Shown here: positions 16,113 to 26,513 of the stretch, piece after piece | Numbering within the stretch: position 1 is the stretch's first letter | Layout of the letters: the number at the start of each line of letters is the position of its first letter | NCBI RefSeq assembly: GCF_000697965.2 | Contig: NZ_CP015880.1 | Span: 3,677,001 to 3,741,000, forward strand | DNA: 64,000 nucleotides | Direction: 5' to 3' | Source of the DNA: Ensifer adhaerens | Lineage (GTDB): Bacteria > Pseudomonadota > Alphaproteobacteria > Rhizobiales > Rhizobiaceae | Position numbers and translations under genes: made by a program | The notes under the pieces: generated by a model | The model's database searches: none | What the model saw: only the letters and a program-made list of their open reading frames with translations | What the model was told of the DNA's origin: nothing

Positions 16113-16865
16113 ATGTTCCCTTCCTTCAAGCGGCGCATTCAACCTGCACCACCCGCAACAACGCGGCAGATCGAGGTCGCCGGCAAGTCCCTGCCGCTGA
16201 CGATCAAGCAAAACGCGCGCGCGACGCGCATGACGCTGCGCATCGAGCCAGGCGGGCGGGCCCTGAAGATGACGGTGCCGCAGGGCCTCCCCGAGCGCGA
16301 GGTGAATGCCTTCCTGACACGACACCAGGGCTGGCTGATGACCAAGCTCGCCCGCTTCTCCGGCGAAAGCCAGATCGAGGAGGGCGGTTCCATCCTCATC
16401 CGCGGCGTTGCCCACCGCATCGAGCGCACCGGCAAGATCCGTGGGCTCACGGAAGCGATCGTGATCGATGACGAACCGGTGCTGCGCGTCAGCGGTGGCG
16501 AGGAACATCTCACACGGCGCATCGTCGATTTCCTGAAGAAGGAAGCGCGCCAGGATCTCGACCGGTTGGTGGCGATCTATACCGGCCGTATCGGCCGGAG
16601 GGCAAAGTCGCTTTCGCTCAAGGACACGCGCAGCCGCTGGGGATCATGCTCAGCCGACGGGGCGCTGAGTTTTTCCTGGCGCATTGTCATGGCGCCGCCA
16701 AAGGTCATCGCCTATCTCGCTGCGCATGAAGTGGCACACTTGCAGGAAATGAATCACGGGCCCGACTTCTGGGCGCTGTGCGGGAGGCTGTGTCCGGATA
16801 CGGACGATGCCAAGCGATGGCTCCGCCGCAACGGCACGATGCTTCACGCGATCGACTTCGATTGA
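16113..16865 (+). CDS. YgjP-type zinc metallopeptidase (DUF45 / SprT-like)
   Basis: The 250-residue protein carries the zinc-binding motif HEVAHLQEMNH near the C-terminus, followed by GPDFWALCGRLCPD, the signature of the YgjP/DUF45 family. Upstream, LSLKDTRSRWGSCSADGALSFSWRIVMAPP is the conserved substrate-side block. There is no signal peptide, so it is probably cytoplasmic. Family members are also found beside restriction systems, but here the neighbours are housekeeping genes. The physiological substrate is unknown. It appears to be transcribed alone, ending 25 bp before the convergent YqaE-type gene. Confidence 0.87.
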   Translation: MFPSFKRRIQPAPPATTRQIEVAGKSLPLTIKQNARATRMTLRIEPGGRALKMTVPQGLPEREVNAFLTRHQGWLMTKLARFSGESQIEEGGSILIRGVAHRIERTGKIRGLTEAIVIDDEPVLRVSGGEEHLTRRIVDFLKKEARQDLDRLVAIYTGRIGRRAKSLSLKDTRSRWGSCSADGALSFSWRIVMAPPKVIAYLAAHEVAHLQEMNHGPDFWALCGRLCPDTDDAKRWLRRNGTMLHAIDFD

Positions 16866-16890
16866 ATCTTACAGGGCGATGAGCGGCGCG

Positions 16891-17085
16891 TTATGCGCGG
16901 TGGCGCAGCGCTTCGCGGATCTTCTCGTCGGTCTTGTATTGGCTGAGCGCATAGACCGACCAGATCGCCGCCGGAACCCAGCCGATCAGGGTCAACTGCA
17001 GGATCAGGCAAATGAGGCCAGCAAAGGGGCGGCCGATGGTAAAAAACTGCAGCCAGGGCAGGATAAGCGCGAGCAACAGGCGCAT
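16891..17085 (-). CDS. YqaE/Pmp3-family small membrane protein
   Basis: The 64-residue protein has two hydrophobic segments (LLLALILPWLQFFTI and GLICLILQLTLIGWVPAAIW) and a charged tail (YKTDEKIREALRHRA). This is the pattern of YqaE/Pmp3 proteolipids associated with membrane potential and salt or cold stress. The ATG at 17085 is preceded by CGGAGAG at good spacing, and the family is always about 50-65 residues long, so the longer upstream reading frame is not used. The gene stands alone, divergent from trpF. Confidence 0.82.
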   Translation of the reverse strand: MRLLLALILPWLQFFTIGRPFAGLICLILQLTLIGWVPAAIWSVYALSQYKTDEKIREALRHRA

Positions 17086-17241
17086 CAGTCTCTCCGTTGT
17101 GGTAAAATGCATATGGTGAAAGCGCGCCTGCCGCGCAAGGGGCGCGCACCCGCCAAAGGACGGGTGCGGGGGCGCTGAGTGACCGCTTTTGCGTCGGTTT
17201 TTGGCTCGACTCGCGCGGCATTTCATGCAAGGTCGCTTCTC

Positions 17242-17916
17242 ATGAAAACCCAAGTGAAGATATGCGGGCTGAAGACCGCGGAAGCGGCCGAGCGTGCTGT
17301 CGCGCTCGGCGCATCCCATGTCGGCTTCATCTTTTTCCCGAAGAGCCCCAGGAACATCGAGCCCGACGATGCCGGCCGCATCGCCGACAGGATTCGCGGC
17401 CAGGCGAAGATCGTCGCCGTCACGGTGAATGCCGACAATGACGAGCTTGACGAGATCGTCTCGGCCCTCAATCCGGATATCCTGCAGCTTCACGGCAGCG
17501 AGGACGCGGAGCGACTGCTGACGGTCAAGGCGATGTATGGCCTTCCTGTCATGAAGGCCCTTTCGGTGCGCGAAGCATCTGACCTTGAAAAGATCGATGC
17601 CTATATCGGCATTGCCGATCGCTTCCTCTTCGATGCCAAGCCGCCAAAAGGGTCCGATTTGCCCGGTGGCAACGGCGTTTCCTTTGACTGGAAGCTGCTC
17701 GATGCGCTTGACGGAAGCGTCGATTACATGCTTTCCGGTGGTCTTAACGCCGACAACATTGGCGAGGCCATGGCGCAGACCAGCGCGCGTGCCATCGATA
17801 TCTCCTCCGGCGTCGAGAGCGCGCCGGGCGTCAAGGATCTGAAGCTCATGGAATCGTTTTTCAATGCCGTTCGCCAGGCGGAGGCGGGCATGCCACGGTC
17901 AGGGAGCAGGACGTGA
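17242..17916 (+). CDS. trpF: Phosphoribosylanthranilate isomerase
   Basis: TrpF converts N-(5-phosphoribosyl)anthranilate to the carboxyphenylamino-deoxyribulose phosphate in tryptophan synthesis. The 224-residue TIM barrel shows [16 protein letters not shown] with the catalytic Cys, [20 protein letters not shown] and the phosphate-binding C-terminal block LSGGLNADN with catalytic Asp in DISSGVES. The ATG at 17242 fits the family start. It leads trpF-trpB-trpA and overlaps trpB by 4 bp, so translation is likely coupled. Confidence 0.96.
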   Translation: MKTQVKICGLKTAEAAERAVALGASHVGFIFFPKSPRNIEPDDAGRIADRIRGQAKIVAVTVNADNDELDEIVSALNPDILQLHGSEDAERLLTVKAMYGLPVMKALSVREASDLEKIDAYIGIADRFLFDAKPPKGSDLPGGNGVSFDWKLLDALDGSVDYMLSGGLNADNIGEAMAQTSARAIDISSGVESAPGVKDLKLMESFFNAVRQAEAGMPRSGSRT

Positions 17917-19133
17917 ACCAGGCGCCAAAGTTGAATTCCTTCCGGGGTGGCCCGGACGAGGACGGCCGTTTCGGTATCTTCGGTGGCCGCTTCGTGGCCG
18001 AAACCCTGATGCCGCTGATCCTCGATCTCCAGAACGAGTGGGACAACGCGAAGAACGATCCGGCCTTCAAGGCGGAGCTGGAGCATCTCGGCGCGCATTA
18101 TATCGGCCGCCCGAGCCCGCTCTATTTTGCTGAACGGCTGACGGCGGAGCTTGGCGGTGCCAAGATCTACTTCAAGCGCGAAGAGCTGAACCACACCGGC
18201 TCGCACAAGATCAACAACTGCATTGGCCAGATCCTGCTTGCCAAGCGCATGGGCAAGACGCGCATCATCGCTGAGACCGGTGCCGGCCAGCATGGCGTGG
18301 CTTCGGCAACCGTCGCTGCCCGCTTCGGCCTGCCCTGCGTCGTCTACATGGGCGCGACCGACGTCGAGCGCCAGGCGCCGAACGTCTTCCGCATGAAGCT
18401 CTTGGGTGCCGAGGTAAAGCCGGTGACGGCCGGCAGCGGCACGCTCAAGGACGCCATGAACGAGGCGCTGCGTGACTGGGTCACCAATGTCGACAACACC
18501 TACTACCTGATCGGCACGGCTGCCGGCCCGCATCCCTATCCGGAGATGGTCCGCGATTTCCAGGCGGTGATCGGCCAGGAAGCCAAGGAGCAGATGCTCG
18601 CCGCCGAAGGCCGGCTGCCGGATCTCGTCATTGCCGCCGTTGGCGGTGGCTCCAACGCAATCGGCATCTTCCATCCGTTCCTCGATGACGAGAGCGTCAA
18701 GATCGTCGGCGTCGAAGCCGGCGGCAAGGGCATCGAAGGCGACGAGCATTGCGCCTCGATCACAGCCGGTTCGCCCGGCGTGCTGCATGGCAACCGCACC
18801 TATCTGCTGCAGGACGGCGACGGCCAGATCAAGGAAGGGCATTCGATTTCGGCCGGTCTCGACTATCCCGGCATCGGCCCGGAGCACGCCTGGCTGAACG
18901 ATGTCGGTCGCGTCGAATACGTGCCGATCATGGACCACGAAGCGCTTGAGGCGTTCCAGACGCTGACCCGTCTCGAAGGCATCATTCCGGCGCTCGAGCC
19001 GTCGCATGCGCTTGCCGAAGTCATCAAGCGCGCGCCAAAAATGGGCAAGGACGAGATCATCCTGATGAACCTCTCCGGCCGCGGCGACAAGGACATCTTC
19101 ACCGTCGGCAAGTTACTGGGAATGGGGCAGTAA
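17913..19133 (+). CDS. trpB: Tryptophan synthase beta subunit
   Basis: The 406-residue PLP enzyme joins indole and serine to make tryptophan. Lys99 in [10 protein letters not shown] forms the Schiff base; GGGSNAIG is the phosphate-binding loop and [11 protein letters not shown] the serine-binding loop. The start codon is GTG at 17913 inside the GTGA overlap with the trpF stop, and AGGGAGCAGGAC provides the ribosome-binding site. It forms the alpha2-beta2 complex with TrpA, encoded 4 bp downstream. Confidence 0.97.
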   Translation: MNQAPKLNSFRGGPDEDGRFGIFGGRFVAETLMPLILDLQNEWDNAKNDPAFKAELEHLGAHYIGRPSPLYFAERLTAELGGAKIYFKREELNHTGSHKINNCIGQILLAKRMGKTRIIAETGAGQHGVASATVAARFGLPCVVYMGATDVERQAPNVFRMKLLGAEVKPVTAGSGTLKDAMNEALRDWVTNVDNTYYLIGTAAGPHPYPEMVRDFQAVIGQEAKEQMLAAEGRLPDLVIAAVGGGSNAIGIFHPFLDDESVKIVGVEAGGKGIEGDEHCASITAGSPGVLHGNRTYLLQDGDGQIKEGHSISAGLDYPGIGPEHAWLNDVGRVEYVPIMDHEALEAFQTLTRLEGIIPALEPSHALAEVIKRAPKMGKDEIILMNLSGRGDKDIFTVGKLLGMGQ

Positions 19134-19137
19134 GATC

Positions 19138-19977
19138 ATGACCGCACGCATGGACAAGCGATTTGCCGATGTTGCGGCCGAAGGACGTCCGGTCCTCGTC
19201 ACCTATTTCATGGGCGGCGATCCGGATTTCGAGACGTCGGTCTCAATCATGAAGGCGCTGCCGAAGGCCGGCGCCGACGTCATCGAACTCGGCATGCCTT
19301 TCTCAGACCCGATGGCCGACGGCCCGGCGATCCAGCTGGCCGGTCAACGCTCGCTGAAAAGCGGACAGACGCTCGCAAAGACGCTTGAGATCGCCCGCCG
19401 TTTCCGTGAGGACGACCAGCGCACGCCGATCGTGCTGATGGGCTATTACAACCCGATCTATATCTACGGCGTCGACCGCTTCCTGACGGATGCGCTGGCC
19501 GCCGGCATTGACGGCCTGATCGTCGTCGACCTGCCGCCGGAGATGGACGACGAACTCTGCATCCCGGCGCTGGAGAAGGGCATCAACTTCATTCGCCTGG
19601 CGACGCCGACCACGGACGACCGTCGCCTGCCGAAGGTCCTCGAAAACACCTCCGGTTTCGTCTATTACGTGTCGATGAACGGCATCACCGGTTCGGCTCT
19701 GCCCGATCCGTCGTTGATCGCCGGCGCCGTCGGGCGTATCAAGGCACACACCAATCTGCCCGTTTGCGTCGGTTTCGGCGTCAAGACGGCGGAACATGCA
19801 AGGGCCATCGGAGCATCTGCCGATGGCGTGGTCGTCGGTACGGCGATCGTCAACCAGATCGCGTCGAGCCTGACCGAAGAGGGCAAGGCGACCGATGCGA
19901 CGGTTCCGGGTGTCGAAGCGCTGGTGAGAGGGCTCTCGGCAGGCGTGCGGTCCGCACGTCTCGCAGCAGCCGAATAA
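19138..19977 (+). CDS. trpA: Tryptophan synthase alpha subunit
   Basis: The 279-residue TIM-barrel subunit cleaves indole-3-glycerol phosphate to indole and channels it to TrpB. Catalytic Glu and Asp lie in [16 protein letters not shown] and in the region of VDLPPEM; the phosphate site is [25 protein letters not shown] precedes the ATG, and the gap from trpB is only 4 bp. accD follows 50 bp later on the same strand. Confidence 0.97.
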   Translation: MTARMDKRFADVAAEGRPVLVTYFMGGDPDFETSVSIMKALPKAGADVIELGMPFSDPMADGPAIQLAGQRSLKSGQTLAKTLEIARRFREDDQRTPIVLMGYYNPIYIYGVDRFLTDALAAGIDGLIVVDLPPEMDDELCIPALEKGINFIRLATPTTDDRRLPKVLENTSGFVYYVSMNGITGSALPDPSLIAGAVGRIKAHTNLPVCVGFGVKTAEHARAIGASADGVVVGTAIVNQIASSLTEEGKATDATVPGVEALVRGLSAGVRSARLAAAE

Positions 19978-20027
19978 TTGCCTATATTAGCGCGCACAAC
20001 CCGAAGGAAATCTTCAGGAGTTACTAA

Positions 20028-20942
20028 GTGAACTGGATCACAAACTACGTTCGGCCGAAGATCAACTCGATGCTGGGCCGCCGGGAAGTTCCGGAAAATC
20101 TCTGGATCAAGTGCCCGGAAACCGGCGAGATGGTGTTCCATCGCGATCTCGAGGAAAACAAGTGGGTCATCCCGCAGTCCGGCTTCCACATGAAGATGCC
20201 GGCCAAGGCGCGGTTGAAGGACCTGTTCGACGGCGGCATCTTTGAAGCGTTTCCGCAGCCGAAGGTTGCTCAGGACCCGCTGAAGTTCCGCGATTCCAAG
20301 AAATACGTCGATCGTCTGCGCGACAGCCGCGCCAAGACTGAACTCGAAGACACGATCGTCGCCGGTCTCGGCCGCGTCCAGGGCGTCAAACTCGTCGCCG
20401 TCGTGCACGAGTTCAACTTCATTGGCGGCTCGCTCGGCATGGCTGCCGGCGAGGCGATCATCAAGGCCTTCGAACGGGCGATCGCCGAGAAGTGCCCGCT
20501 GGTCATCTTCCCGGCTTCGGGCGGCGCCCGCATGCAGGAAGGCATCCTGTCGCTGATGCAGCTGCCGCGCACCACGGTTGCCGTCAACATGCTGAAGGAA
20601 GCCGGCCTCCCCTATATCGTCGTACTCACCAACCCGACCACCGGTGGCGTCACCGCATCCTACGCGATGCTCGGCGACATTCACATGGCCGAGCCCGGCG
20701 CGGAAATCGGCTTTGCCGGGAAGCGCGTGATCGAGCAGACGCTGCGCGAGAAACTGCCGGAAGGTTTCCAGACGTCGGAATACCTGCTGGAGCACGGCAT
20801 GGTCGACATGGTCGTCAAGCGCCATGATCTGCCGTCGACGCTCGCCCGGGTCCTGAAAATCCTGATGAAGAAGCCGGCGGAAGCCTCGAAGCTCAACGGC
20901 GGCACGCAGCCGGCCGCCTTGCCGGTCGCTGCCAGCGCTTGA
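20028..20942 (+). CDS. accD: Acetyl-CoA carboxylase carboxyltransferase subunit beta, degenerate zinc finger
   Basis: AccD, with AccA, transfers the carboxyl group from biotin to acetyl-CoA to make malonyl-CoA. The 304-residue protein has the carboxyltransferase core with [34 protein letters not shown] and [16 protein letters not shown]. In most bacteria a four-cysteine zinc ribbon precedes this. Here only Cys29 remains; the other three ligand positions are Thr32, Ile48 and Ser51 (LWIKCPETG and VIPQSG). I recall this as a trait of rhizobial AccD, so it is probably lineage-wide rather than a defect. The start is GTG at 20028, with CAGGAG 7 bases upstream. It lies in the trp-accD-folC cluster. 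Confidence 0.95.
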   Translation: MNWITNYVRPKINSMLGRREVPENLWIKCPETGEMVFHRDLEENKWVIPQSGFHMKMPAKARLKDLFDGGIFEAFPQPKVAQDPLKFRDSKKYVDRLRDSRAKTELEDTIVAGLGRVQGVKLVAVVHEFNFIGGSLGMAAGEAIIKAFERAIAEKCPLVIFPASGGARMQEGILSLMQLPRTTVAVNMLKEAGLPYIVVLTNPTTGGVTASYAMLGDIHMAEPGAEIGFAGKRVIEQTLREKLPEGFQTSEYLLEHGMVDMVVKRHDLPSTLARVLKILMKKPAEASKLNGGTQPAALPVAASA

Positions 20943-21099
20943 ATAAGCGCTGGGCTGGTCGAACTGCGTAGAACAAAATAATGCATCTCCGCGATTTCTT
21001 GTGTGTGGGGATGCTGCAACTCAAGGCGTTACAGCGATCGGTAGACGGCCTATAAGGCGCGCGCTGTAGCAGCCGAGCGTGTCGGGGCGGGGTTAAGAG

Positions 21100-22443
21100 A
21101 TGGCAGCGGTGGAAGCCAGCGAAGCGGGCTACGAGATCGAAAAACTTCTCGCCCTTCACCCCAAGGGCTTCGACCTGTCGCTGGACAGGATCACCCGGCT
21201 TCTCGCCGCCCTCGGCAATCCCCAGGATCGTCTTCCGCCGGTGATCCATGTCGCCGGTACCAACGGCAAGGGCTCGGCGACCGCGTTTTCGCGGGCGATC
21301 CTCGAAGCAGCCGGCCTCAGCGTTCACGTCCACACGTCGCCGCATCTCGTCAACTGGCACGAGCGCTATCGCCTGGGCGTCAAGGGTGGCAAGGGCAGGC
21401 TCGTCAGCGATCCCGTTCTCGCCGATGCCGTGCGTCGCGTCGCCGAAGCCAATGGCGGCGAGAAGATCACCGTCTTCGAGATCCTGACCGCCGTCACCTT
21501 CCTGCTCTTTGCCGAGCACCCGGCCGACGTGGCGATCATCGAGGTTGGTCTCGGCGGCCGCTTCGACGCGACCAACGTTATTGCCCGGCCGGCCGTCTCG
21601 GTCGTCATGCCGATCTCGCTCGACCATCAGGCCTATCTCGGTGATCGGGTGGAGCTGATAGCCGCCGAAAAGGCCGGCATCATGAAGCGTGGCTGCCCCG
21701 TGGTAATCGGCCAGCAGGAGGAAGAGGCCGCCCGTGACGTGCTCGTCTCGACGGCGGAACGCCTCGGTTGCCCGATGTTTGTCTATGGCCAGGATTTCAT
21801 GGCGCATGAGGAGTTCGGTCGCCTCGTCTATCAGGACGAAGGCGGGCTCGCCGATCTGCCGCTGCCGAAGCTGCCGGGGCGCCACCAGTATGCCAATGCC
21901 GCAGCCGCCATCCGCGCGGTGCGGGCCGCCGGTTTCGATGTTTCCGAAGCGGCGATCGAGAGGGGCCTCGCGGGCGTCGAATGGCCCGGACGCCTGCAGC
22001 GCCTGACCAGCGGTAAGCTCACGCATTACGGGCCCAATGGCGCGGAGATCTGGGTCGACGGCGGCCACAATCCCGGCGCCGGTCAGGTGATCGCCGAGGC
22101 AATGGCGACCTTCGAGGAGCGCGAATCGCGCCCCCTGTTCCTGATCATCGGCATGATCAACACCAAGGAGCCGATCGGCTACTTCCGCGCCTTCCTCGAT
22201 CTCGCCGAGCAGGTCTTCACCGTTCCGATCCGCGGTTCCGATGCTGGGCTTGATCCTGTGGCGCTGGCCAGTGATGCCGCATCGGTCGGCTTCGAGGCTT
22301 CGGCGGTCTCGTCCGTTGCCGAGGCGCTGACGGTCATCGCCAATCTGGTCGACGAAGATCCGGCGCCGCCGCGCATCCTGATCGGTGGCTCGCTCTATCT
22401 GGTGGGCGATGTGCTTGCCGACAACGGCACGCCGCCGAAGTGA
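21100..22443 (+). CDS. folC: Bifunctional folylpolyglutamate synthase / dihydrofolate synthase
   Basis: The 447-residue Mur-ligase-fold enzyme adds glutamate to dihydropteroate and folates. The ATP loop is GTNGKGSATAF; SPHLVNWHERYRL is the folate-binding block, and LGGRFDATNV, SLDHQAYLGD and DGGHNPGAGQ are family motifs. The ATG at 21100 follows TTAAGAG and gives normal length. The gene ends 43 bp before a bidirectional terminator shared with trxA. Confidence 0.95.
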   Translation: MAAVEASEAGYEIEKLLALHPKGFDLSLDRITRLLAALGNPQDRLPPVIHVAGTNGKGSATAFSRAILEAAGLSVHVHTSPHLVNWHERYRLGVKGGKGRLVSDPVLADAVRRVAEANGGEKITVFEILTAVTFLLFAEHPADVAIIEVGLGGRFDATNVIARPAVSVVMPISLDHQAYLGDRVELIAAEKAGIMKRGCPVVIGQQEEEAARDVLVSTAERLGCPMFVYGQDFMAHEEFGRLVYQDEGGLADLPLPKLPGRHQYANAAAAIRAVRAAGFDVSEAAIERGLAGVEWPGRLQRLTSGKLTHYGPNGAEIWVDGGHNPGAGQVIAEAMATFEERESRPLFLIIGMINTKEPIGYFRAFLDLAEQVFTVPIRGSDAGLDPVALASDAASVGFEASAVSSVAEALTVIANLVDEDPAPPRILIGGSLYLVGDVLADNGTPPK

Positions 22444-22486
22444 TCGGCAGCTGGGACCGCCATCCCGCTTCCAGATTTAAGACAAG

Positions 22487-22511
22487 AAAAAAGCCCGGCA
22501 TGCCGGGCTTT
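22487..22511. terminator. Bidirectional terminator between folC and trxA
   Basis: AAAGCCCGGCA / TGCCGGGCTTT is an inverted repeat preceded by an A run and followed by T-rich sequence. It lies between two convergent genes. Confidence 0.85.
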
Positions 22512-22536
22512 CAACGTTTTCAGCAGTGAACTCGCT

Positions 22537-22860
22537 TTAAGCGACCGCCGTGGAGATCCACGAGGACAGGGCCGTCTTCGGGGCGGCGCCAACCTTGATG
22601 TCAGCCACTTCGCCGGCCTTGAACATGGCGAGCGTCGGGATCGAGCGAACGCCGTACTGGGCGGCCAGTTCCGGGTTTTCGTCGATGTTGAGCTTGGCAA
22701 CCTTGACCTTGCCGGCGAGTTCGTTCGAGATTTCCTCGAGGCTCGGGGCGATCATCTTGCACGGGCCGCACCATTCAGCCCAGAAATCGACAACCACCGG
22801 CTCGGCGGAGTTCAGCACTTCCTGCTGAAAATTGGACGTATCGACCTTTACAGTAGCCAT
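22537..22860 (-). CDS. trxA: Thioredoxin 1
   Basis: The 107-residue thiol-disulfide reductant carries the active site WCGPC in [17 protein letters not shown], the cis-proline segment SIPTL and the C-terminal helix. There is no signal peptide, so it is cytoplasmic and reduced by thioredoxin reductase. AGGAGC precedes the ATG. It lies 86 bp downstream of addA and may share or have its own promoter in that gap. Confidence 0.97.
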   Translation of the reverse strand: MATVKVDTSNFQQEVLNSAEPVVVDFWAEWCGPCKMIAPSLEEISNELAGKVKVAKLNIDENPELAAQYGVRSIPTLAMFKAGEVADIKVGAAPKTALSSWISTAVA

Positions 22861-22946
22861 AGGCTGCTCCTTGCGTTCGGAATGGCAGTATCCAGATGTT
22901 GTGTCTCATGTGAGAAGGCACCGCTGGATTTTCAATATCGGGTATC

Positions 22947-25900
22947 TCACTTTGTTGCGAGGTCTTCAAGGCTCCTGTCGAGTGCCTGGTCGGGAACGAC
23001 GTGGATTGCCGGCCCCTCGGTGAAGATCAGCACACACCGAAACGCATGCGCCGGATAAAGCGGCTGCAGGAGCGCGCGGTAGATGGCAAGCTGCGCCGTG
23101 TAGGCGAAGGGAATGTCGTTAGGCGATGCCGGCACCTGCCTGTTGGTCTTGAAGTCCGCAATCGTCACGACGCCATCGCGGACGGCCAGCCGGTCGATCC
23201 GGCCTGAAACCGCGTGCTCACGCTTGCCGAGCGTCAGCGTACCCATGACCGAAACCTCGGCCCGGCTGCTCACCGAGAAAACTGCGCCGAGGTCCGGATG
23301 GTCGAGCACGGTTTCGATGCTGGCGATCAGTGCGGCGCGTTGTTCTGAAGGCCAACTGGGCACGGATCGCTCGAGATAGCGTTCGGCCGCGGCCCGGCGA
23401 TCGTCTCCCGCCATCGAGGGCAGAACCTGCAGCAGGCGGTGCAGGATGGCGCCGCGCAGCATCGAGAGGTTTGCCGGGGCCTTTTCTGAGAAAAGAGCCG
23501 AGCCGACGAGCGCATCGCCATCGTCCTCGTCAACCGCGATGCCGACGCCGGAAGGACTGAGCGGCCGCGGCAGCCGTTTTTGCGGCGGCAGTGGCGTCGA
23601 AAGCGCCTTTGGCAGGGCGGTGGCGGGACGGCCCGAATCGGCCGAGCGCGCATCGCCGGAGGGCAGATCGCGTTCGAGCTGCTTCTCGCGCCAGGCATGG
23701 CCGGACCATTCCTCGCCGCCGGCGTGAAAACTGGTCGGGTGGCCGCGGCCGCTCTCGTCTCCGGCAAGGCTCGCCTGAACCATAGCGTGCCATGTATCGG
23801 TAACGGCCCGCTGGCCGCGATAACCGCAGACGATCAGGCGGTCGGCGGCGCGGGTCATGCCGACATAGAGCAGGCGACGATATTCTTCCTCAGCCAGCGT
23901 CTTCAGCCGCTCGCCGTCGGCGGTGATGAGCGAGTTCGATTCCGCGCCCGGCGCGCGCCACACCGGAAGCGGCAGGACGGTGCCGTCTCTCTGGGCAAGC
24001 TCCAGGAAGCGAAGAGAGGGCACATGCTGGTTGCTGAACGCCGCCCCGCCGCCATCGGCGAGGAAGACGACTGGCGCTTCCAGGCCCTTGGCCGCGTGCA
24101 CGGTCATGATCCGGACTTCGTCGCGTTCCTTGTCCTGCTCGCGCTTGACCGTCGGCGCTTCCATTTCCAGCGTCGAGACGAAGGCCTGCAGGCCGGGCAG
24201 GCCGCTTCTTTCCTGGTCGAGCGCGAAGGTCAGGAACTCGTCGAGAATGTCGCTGACCTCGGTGCCGAGGCGCGCGAGAAAGGCGGCGCGGCCGCCATGC
24301 ACGCCGAGGACGCGGGCATAGAAGTCATGCGGCGCCAGCTGGCTTGCGAGCGCCATGTAGGATTTCAGCGTTCGCGCCGTCTGGTGAAACAGGATACCGT
24401 CATCGGCTTCATGCTGCAGCCTCTCCCAGAGGCTTTCGCCTTCGCCGCGCCGCGCCGCGAGTTCGAACAGCGCGTCTTCGCCGAGGTTGAACAGCGGGCT
24501 TTTCATCAGCGCGGCCAGCGACAGGTCGTCCTGCGGCAACAGCACGAACCGCCCGAGGGCGAGCAGGTCCTGGACGGCAATATGCTTGGTGAGCACCAAC
24601 CGGTCGGCGCCGGCGACCGGAATGTTGTTGCGGCGCTTGAGTGCTCTCGTCAGAGCATTGACGAAGGCGTCGCGCTTGCGGACCAGTACGATCACGTCGC
24701 CCGGGCGCATCGGCCGGCGAACGCCCTTCTCGACGATCGTCTCCTTGCCGATCCAGCTTTCCAGCGTGGCTGCGATCCGGCGGGCGAGGATGTTGACCGG
24801 CGCACTCTCCGGCGTTGCGTCGAAGGCGGCGGTCCATTCCTCGTCTGTATCCACCGGTTCGGCGGCAATCACGTCCCAGATGTCGACGGCGCCGGGATGG
24901 CCGATGCGGTTCGAAGCATGCACCACGGGCTCGTTGCGGGCGCTGAGGCCTCGCGCATGCGCCGGATTGGCAAAGACGGCGTCAACGGCCGAAAGCACGT
25001 CGACGGTCGAGCGGAAGGAGAGCTGCAGGCGGATGGGCTCGAAAGCCTTGCCGCCGTCGCGCACCCGCCGTTCGGTCTCCTGGCTCTCGCGCGAAAACCG
25101 CTCCGGACGGGCGCCCTGGAAGGAGTAGATCGACTGTTTCTCGTCACCGACAGCAAACATCGTGCGGGCAGTACCGCGTGCGCTCTCGCCCGAGAAAAAG
25201 TCGGAAGCCAGCGCCTGGATGATCGTCCACTGCGCCGGGCTGGTGTCCTGCGCCTCGTCGACGAGGATATGGTCGATGCCCTGGTCGAGCTTGTAGTGTA
25301 CCCAGGCGCTGACGTCGCCGCGGGCAAAGAGCGCCGCCGTGCGGTTGATCAGGTCCTCGAAATCGAGCTGGCTGCGGCGTCGCTTCAGTTCCTCGTAGTC
25401 GGCATTCAGCCGCTCGGCGAGGGTCAGCGCCGCCAGCGTCGCCTCGAACATCCTGAGGATGCTGATGTGATCGATGCAGGCGACGACATGGCGATAGGCC
25501 TCGTCCACGAGGTCAATGAGATCGGGGGCAGCCTGCTGCATCGCCTTGTTGAGGAAGGCGGATTGCGCCCGCGGCTTGCCCGTGCCGGTGAAGAACAGAT
25601 GCCTGAGCCCGTCATAGCGCGCGCTGAGATCCGTCATCTTCGAAACGGTCCTCAGCCCCTCCGCAAAGTCGAGCACCTTCGTGCCGCCGACGCTGGTGGC
25701 GAGCGAGAAGTACCTTTCGAGCGCCGCGCCGTTCAAGCCCGCCAAGGGCCAGATCGTCGCCATGGCGCCATCGACGCTTTCCCCCGGCGAAAGCTTCAGC
25801 GCCCGGCGCAGCTCGGCCTCGGTGCCGCCGAGCCCGTCGGCATGTTCGAGGAAGACCTGGATCGCGGTTCGGTTTTCGACGATTGCGGCCAGCAGCTTTT

Positions 25901-26513
25901 CCAGGCCGGTATCGTCGGCGATGTCGAGCACGGTGGCAAAGGCGTGGGCAAGAGCCGGATCGTCCTTGGCCGCGGTCGCGGTCAGCAGCAGCCGGCGCGC
26001 ATCGGCAAGCAGAACCGCAGCCGCGCGATCGTCGAGAACCGAGAAATGGCCGGCGACATTGGCCTCCAGCGGAAACTGGTGCAGCAGCGCCTCGCAAAAG
26101 GCATGGATCGTCTGGATCTTCAGGCCGCCCGGGGTCTCCAGCGCGCGGGCGAACAGGCGCCGCGCCTCCTGCAGCTTCAAGCGCCCGGGCCGCTCGCCCT
26201 CAATCGCCTCGATCCGCTTTTCGAGCGTCGCGTCGTCGAGCGTTACCCATTCGGCCAGCCGTTCGAACACGCGATTCGACATTTCGGAGGCCGCCGCCTT
26301 GGTATAGGTGAGGCAGAGGATCGCCGAGGGGCGGCAGCCGGCAAGCAGCAGCCGTATCACCCGCTGGGTCAGCACGTGGGTCTTGCCGGAGCCGGCATTG
26401 GCCGACACCCAGGCGGAGCGGTCCGGGTCCGAAGCCAGCGACTGCCGGCGCGAAGTCCAGTCGAGCCAGCTTTGAGGCGTCGCCTGTTCGGGGCCGAGGT
26501 CGTCATCCCTCAT
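22947..26513 (-). CDS. addA: Double-strand break repair helicase-nuclease AddA
   Basis: AddA is the UvrD-type helicase and nuclease subunit of AddAB, the rhizobial equivalent of RecBCD, which resects DNA ends for RecA. The 1188-residue protein has Walker A in SANAGSGKTHVLTQR, helicase motifs LVDEAQDTSPAQW, DEKQSIYSFQGA and VHAAKGLEAPVVFLAD, and a C-terminal PD-(D/E)XK nuclease with GRIDRLA and TIADFKTN, so it should cut one strand itself. The ATG at 26513 is chosen over 26519 because AGGAGG sits 6 bases upstream of it but directly abuts the earlier one. It overlaps addB by 11 bp. Confidence 0.95.
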   Translation of the reverse strand: MRDDDLGPEQATPQSWLDWTSRRQSLASDPDRSAWVSANAGSGKTHVLTQRVIRLLLAGCRPSAILCLTYTKAAASEMSNRVFERLAEWVTLDDATLEKRIEAIEGERPGRLKLQEARRLFARALETPGGLKIQTIHAFCEALLHQFPLEANVAGHFSVLDDRAAAVLLADARRLLLTATAAKDDPALAHAFATVLDIADDTGLEKLLAAIVENRTAIQVFLEHADGLGGTEAELRRALKLSPGESVDGAMATIWPLAGLNGAALERYFSLATSVGGTKVLDFAEGLRTVSKMTDLSARYDGLRHLFFTGTGKPRAQSAFLNKAMQQAAPDLIDLVDEAYRHVVACIDHISILRMFEATLAALTLAERLNADYEELKRRRSQLDFEDLINRTAALFARGDVSAWVHYKLDQGIDHILVDEAQDTSPAQWTIIQALASDFFSGESARGTARTMFAVGDEKQSIYSFQGARPERFSRESQETERRVRDGGKAFEPIRLQLSFRSTVDVLSAVDAVFANPAHARGLSARNEPVVHASNRIGHPGAVDIWDVIAAEPVDTDEEWTAAFDATPESAPVNILARRIAATLESWIGKETIVEKGVRRPMRPGDVIVLVRKRDAFVNALTRALKRRNNIPVAGADRLVLTKHIAVQDLLALGRFVLLPQDDLSLAALMKSPLFNLGEDALFELAARRGEGESLWERLQHEADDGILFHQTARTLKSYMALASQLAPHDFYARVLGVHGGRAAFLARLGTEVSDILDEFLTFALDQERSGLPGLQAFVSTLEMEAPTVKREQDKERDEVRIMTVHAAKGLEAPVVFLADGGGAAFSNQHVPSLRFLELAQRDGTVLPLPVWRAPGAESNSLITADGERLKTLAEEEYRRLLYVGMTRAADRLIVCGYRGQRAVTDTWHAMVQASLAGDESGRGHPTSFHAGGEEWSGHAWREKQLERDLPSGDARSADSGRPATALPKALSTPLPPQKRLPRPLSPSGVGIAVDEDDGDALVGSALFSEKAPANLSMLRGAILHRLLQVLPSMAGDDRRAAAERYLERSVPSWPSEQRAALIASIETVLDHPDLGAVFSVSSRAEVSVMGTLTLGKREHAVSGRIDRLAVRDGVVTIADFKTNRQVPASPNDIPFAYTAQLAIYRALLQPLYPAHAFRCVLIFTEGPAIHVVPDQALDRSLEDLATK

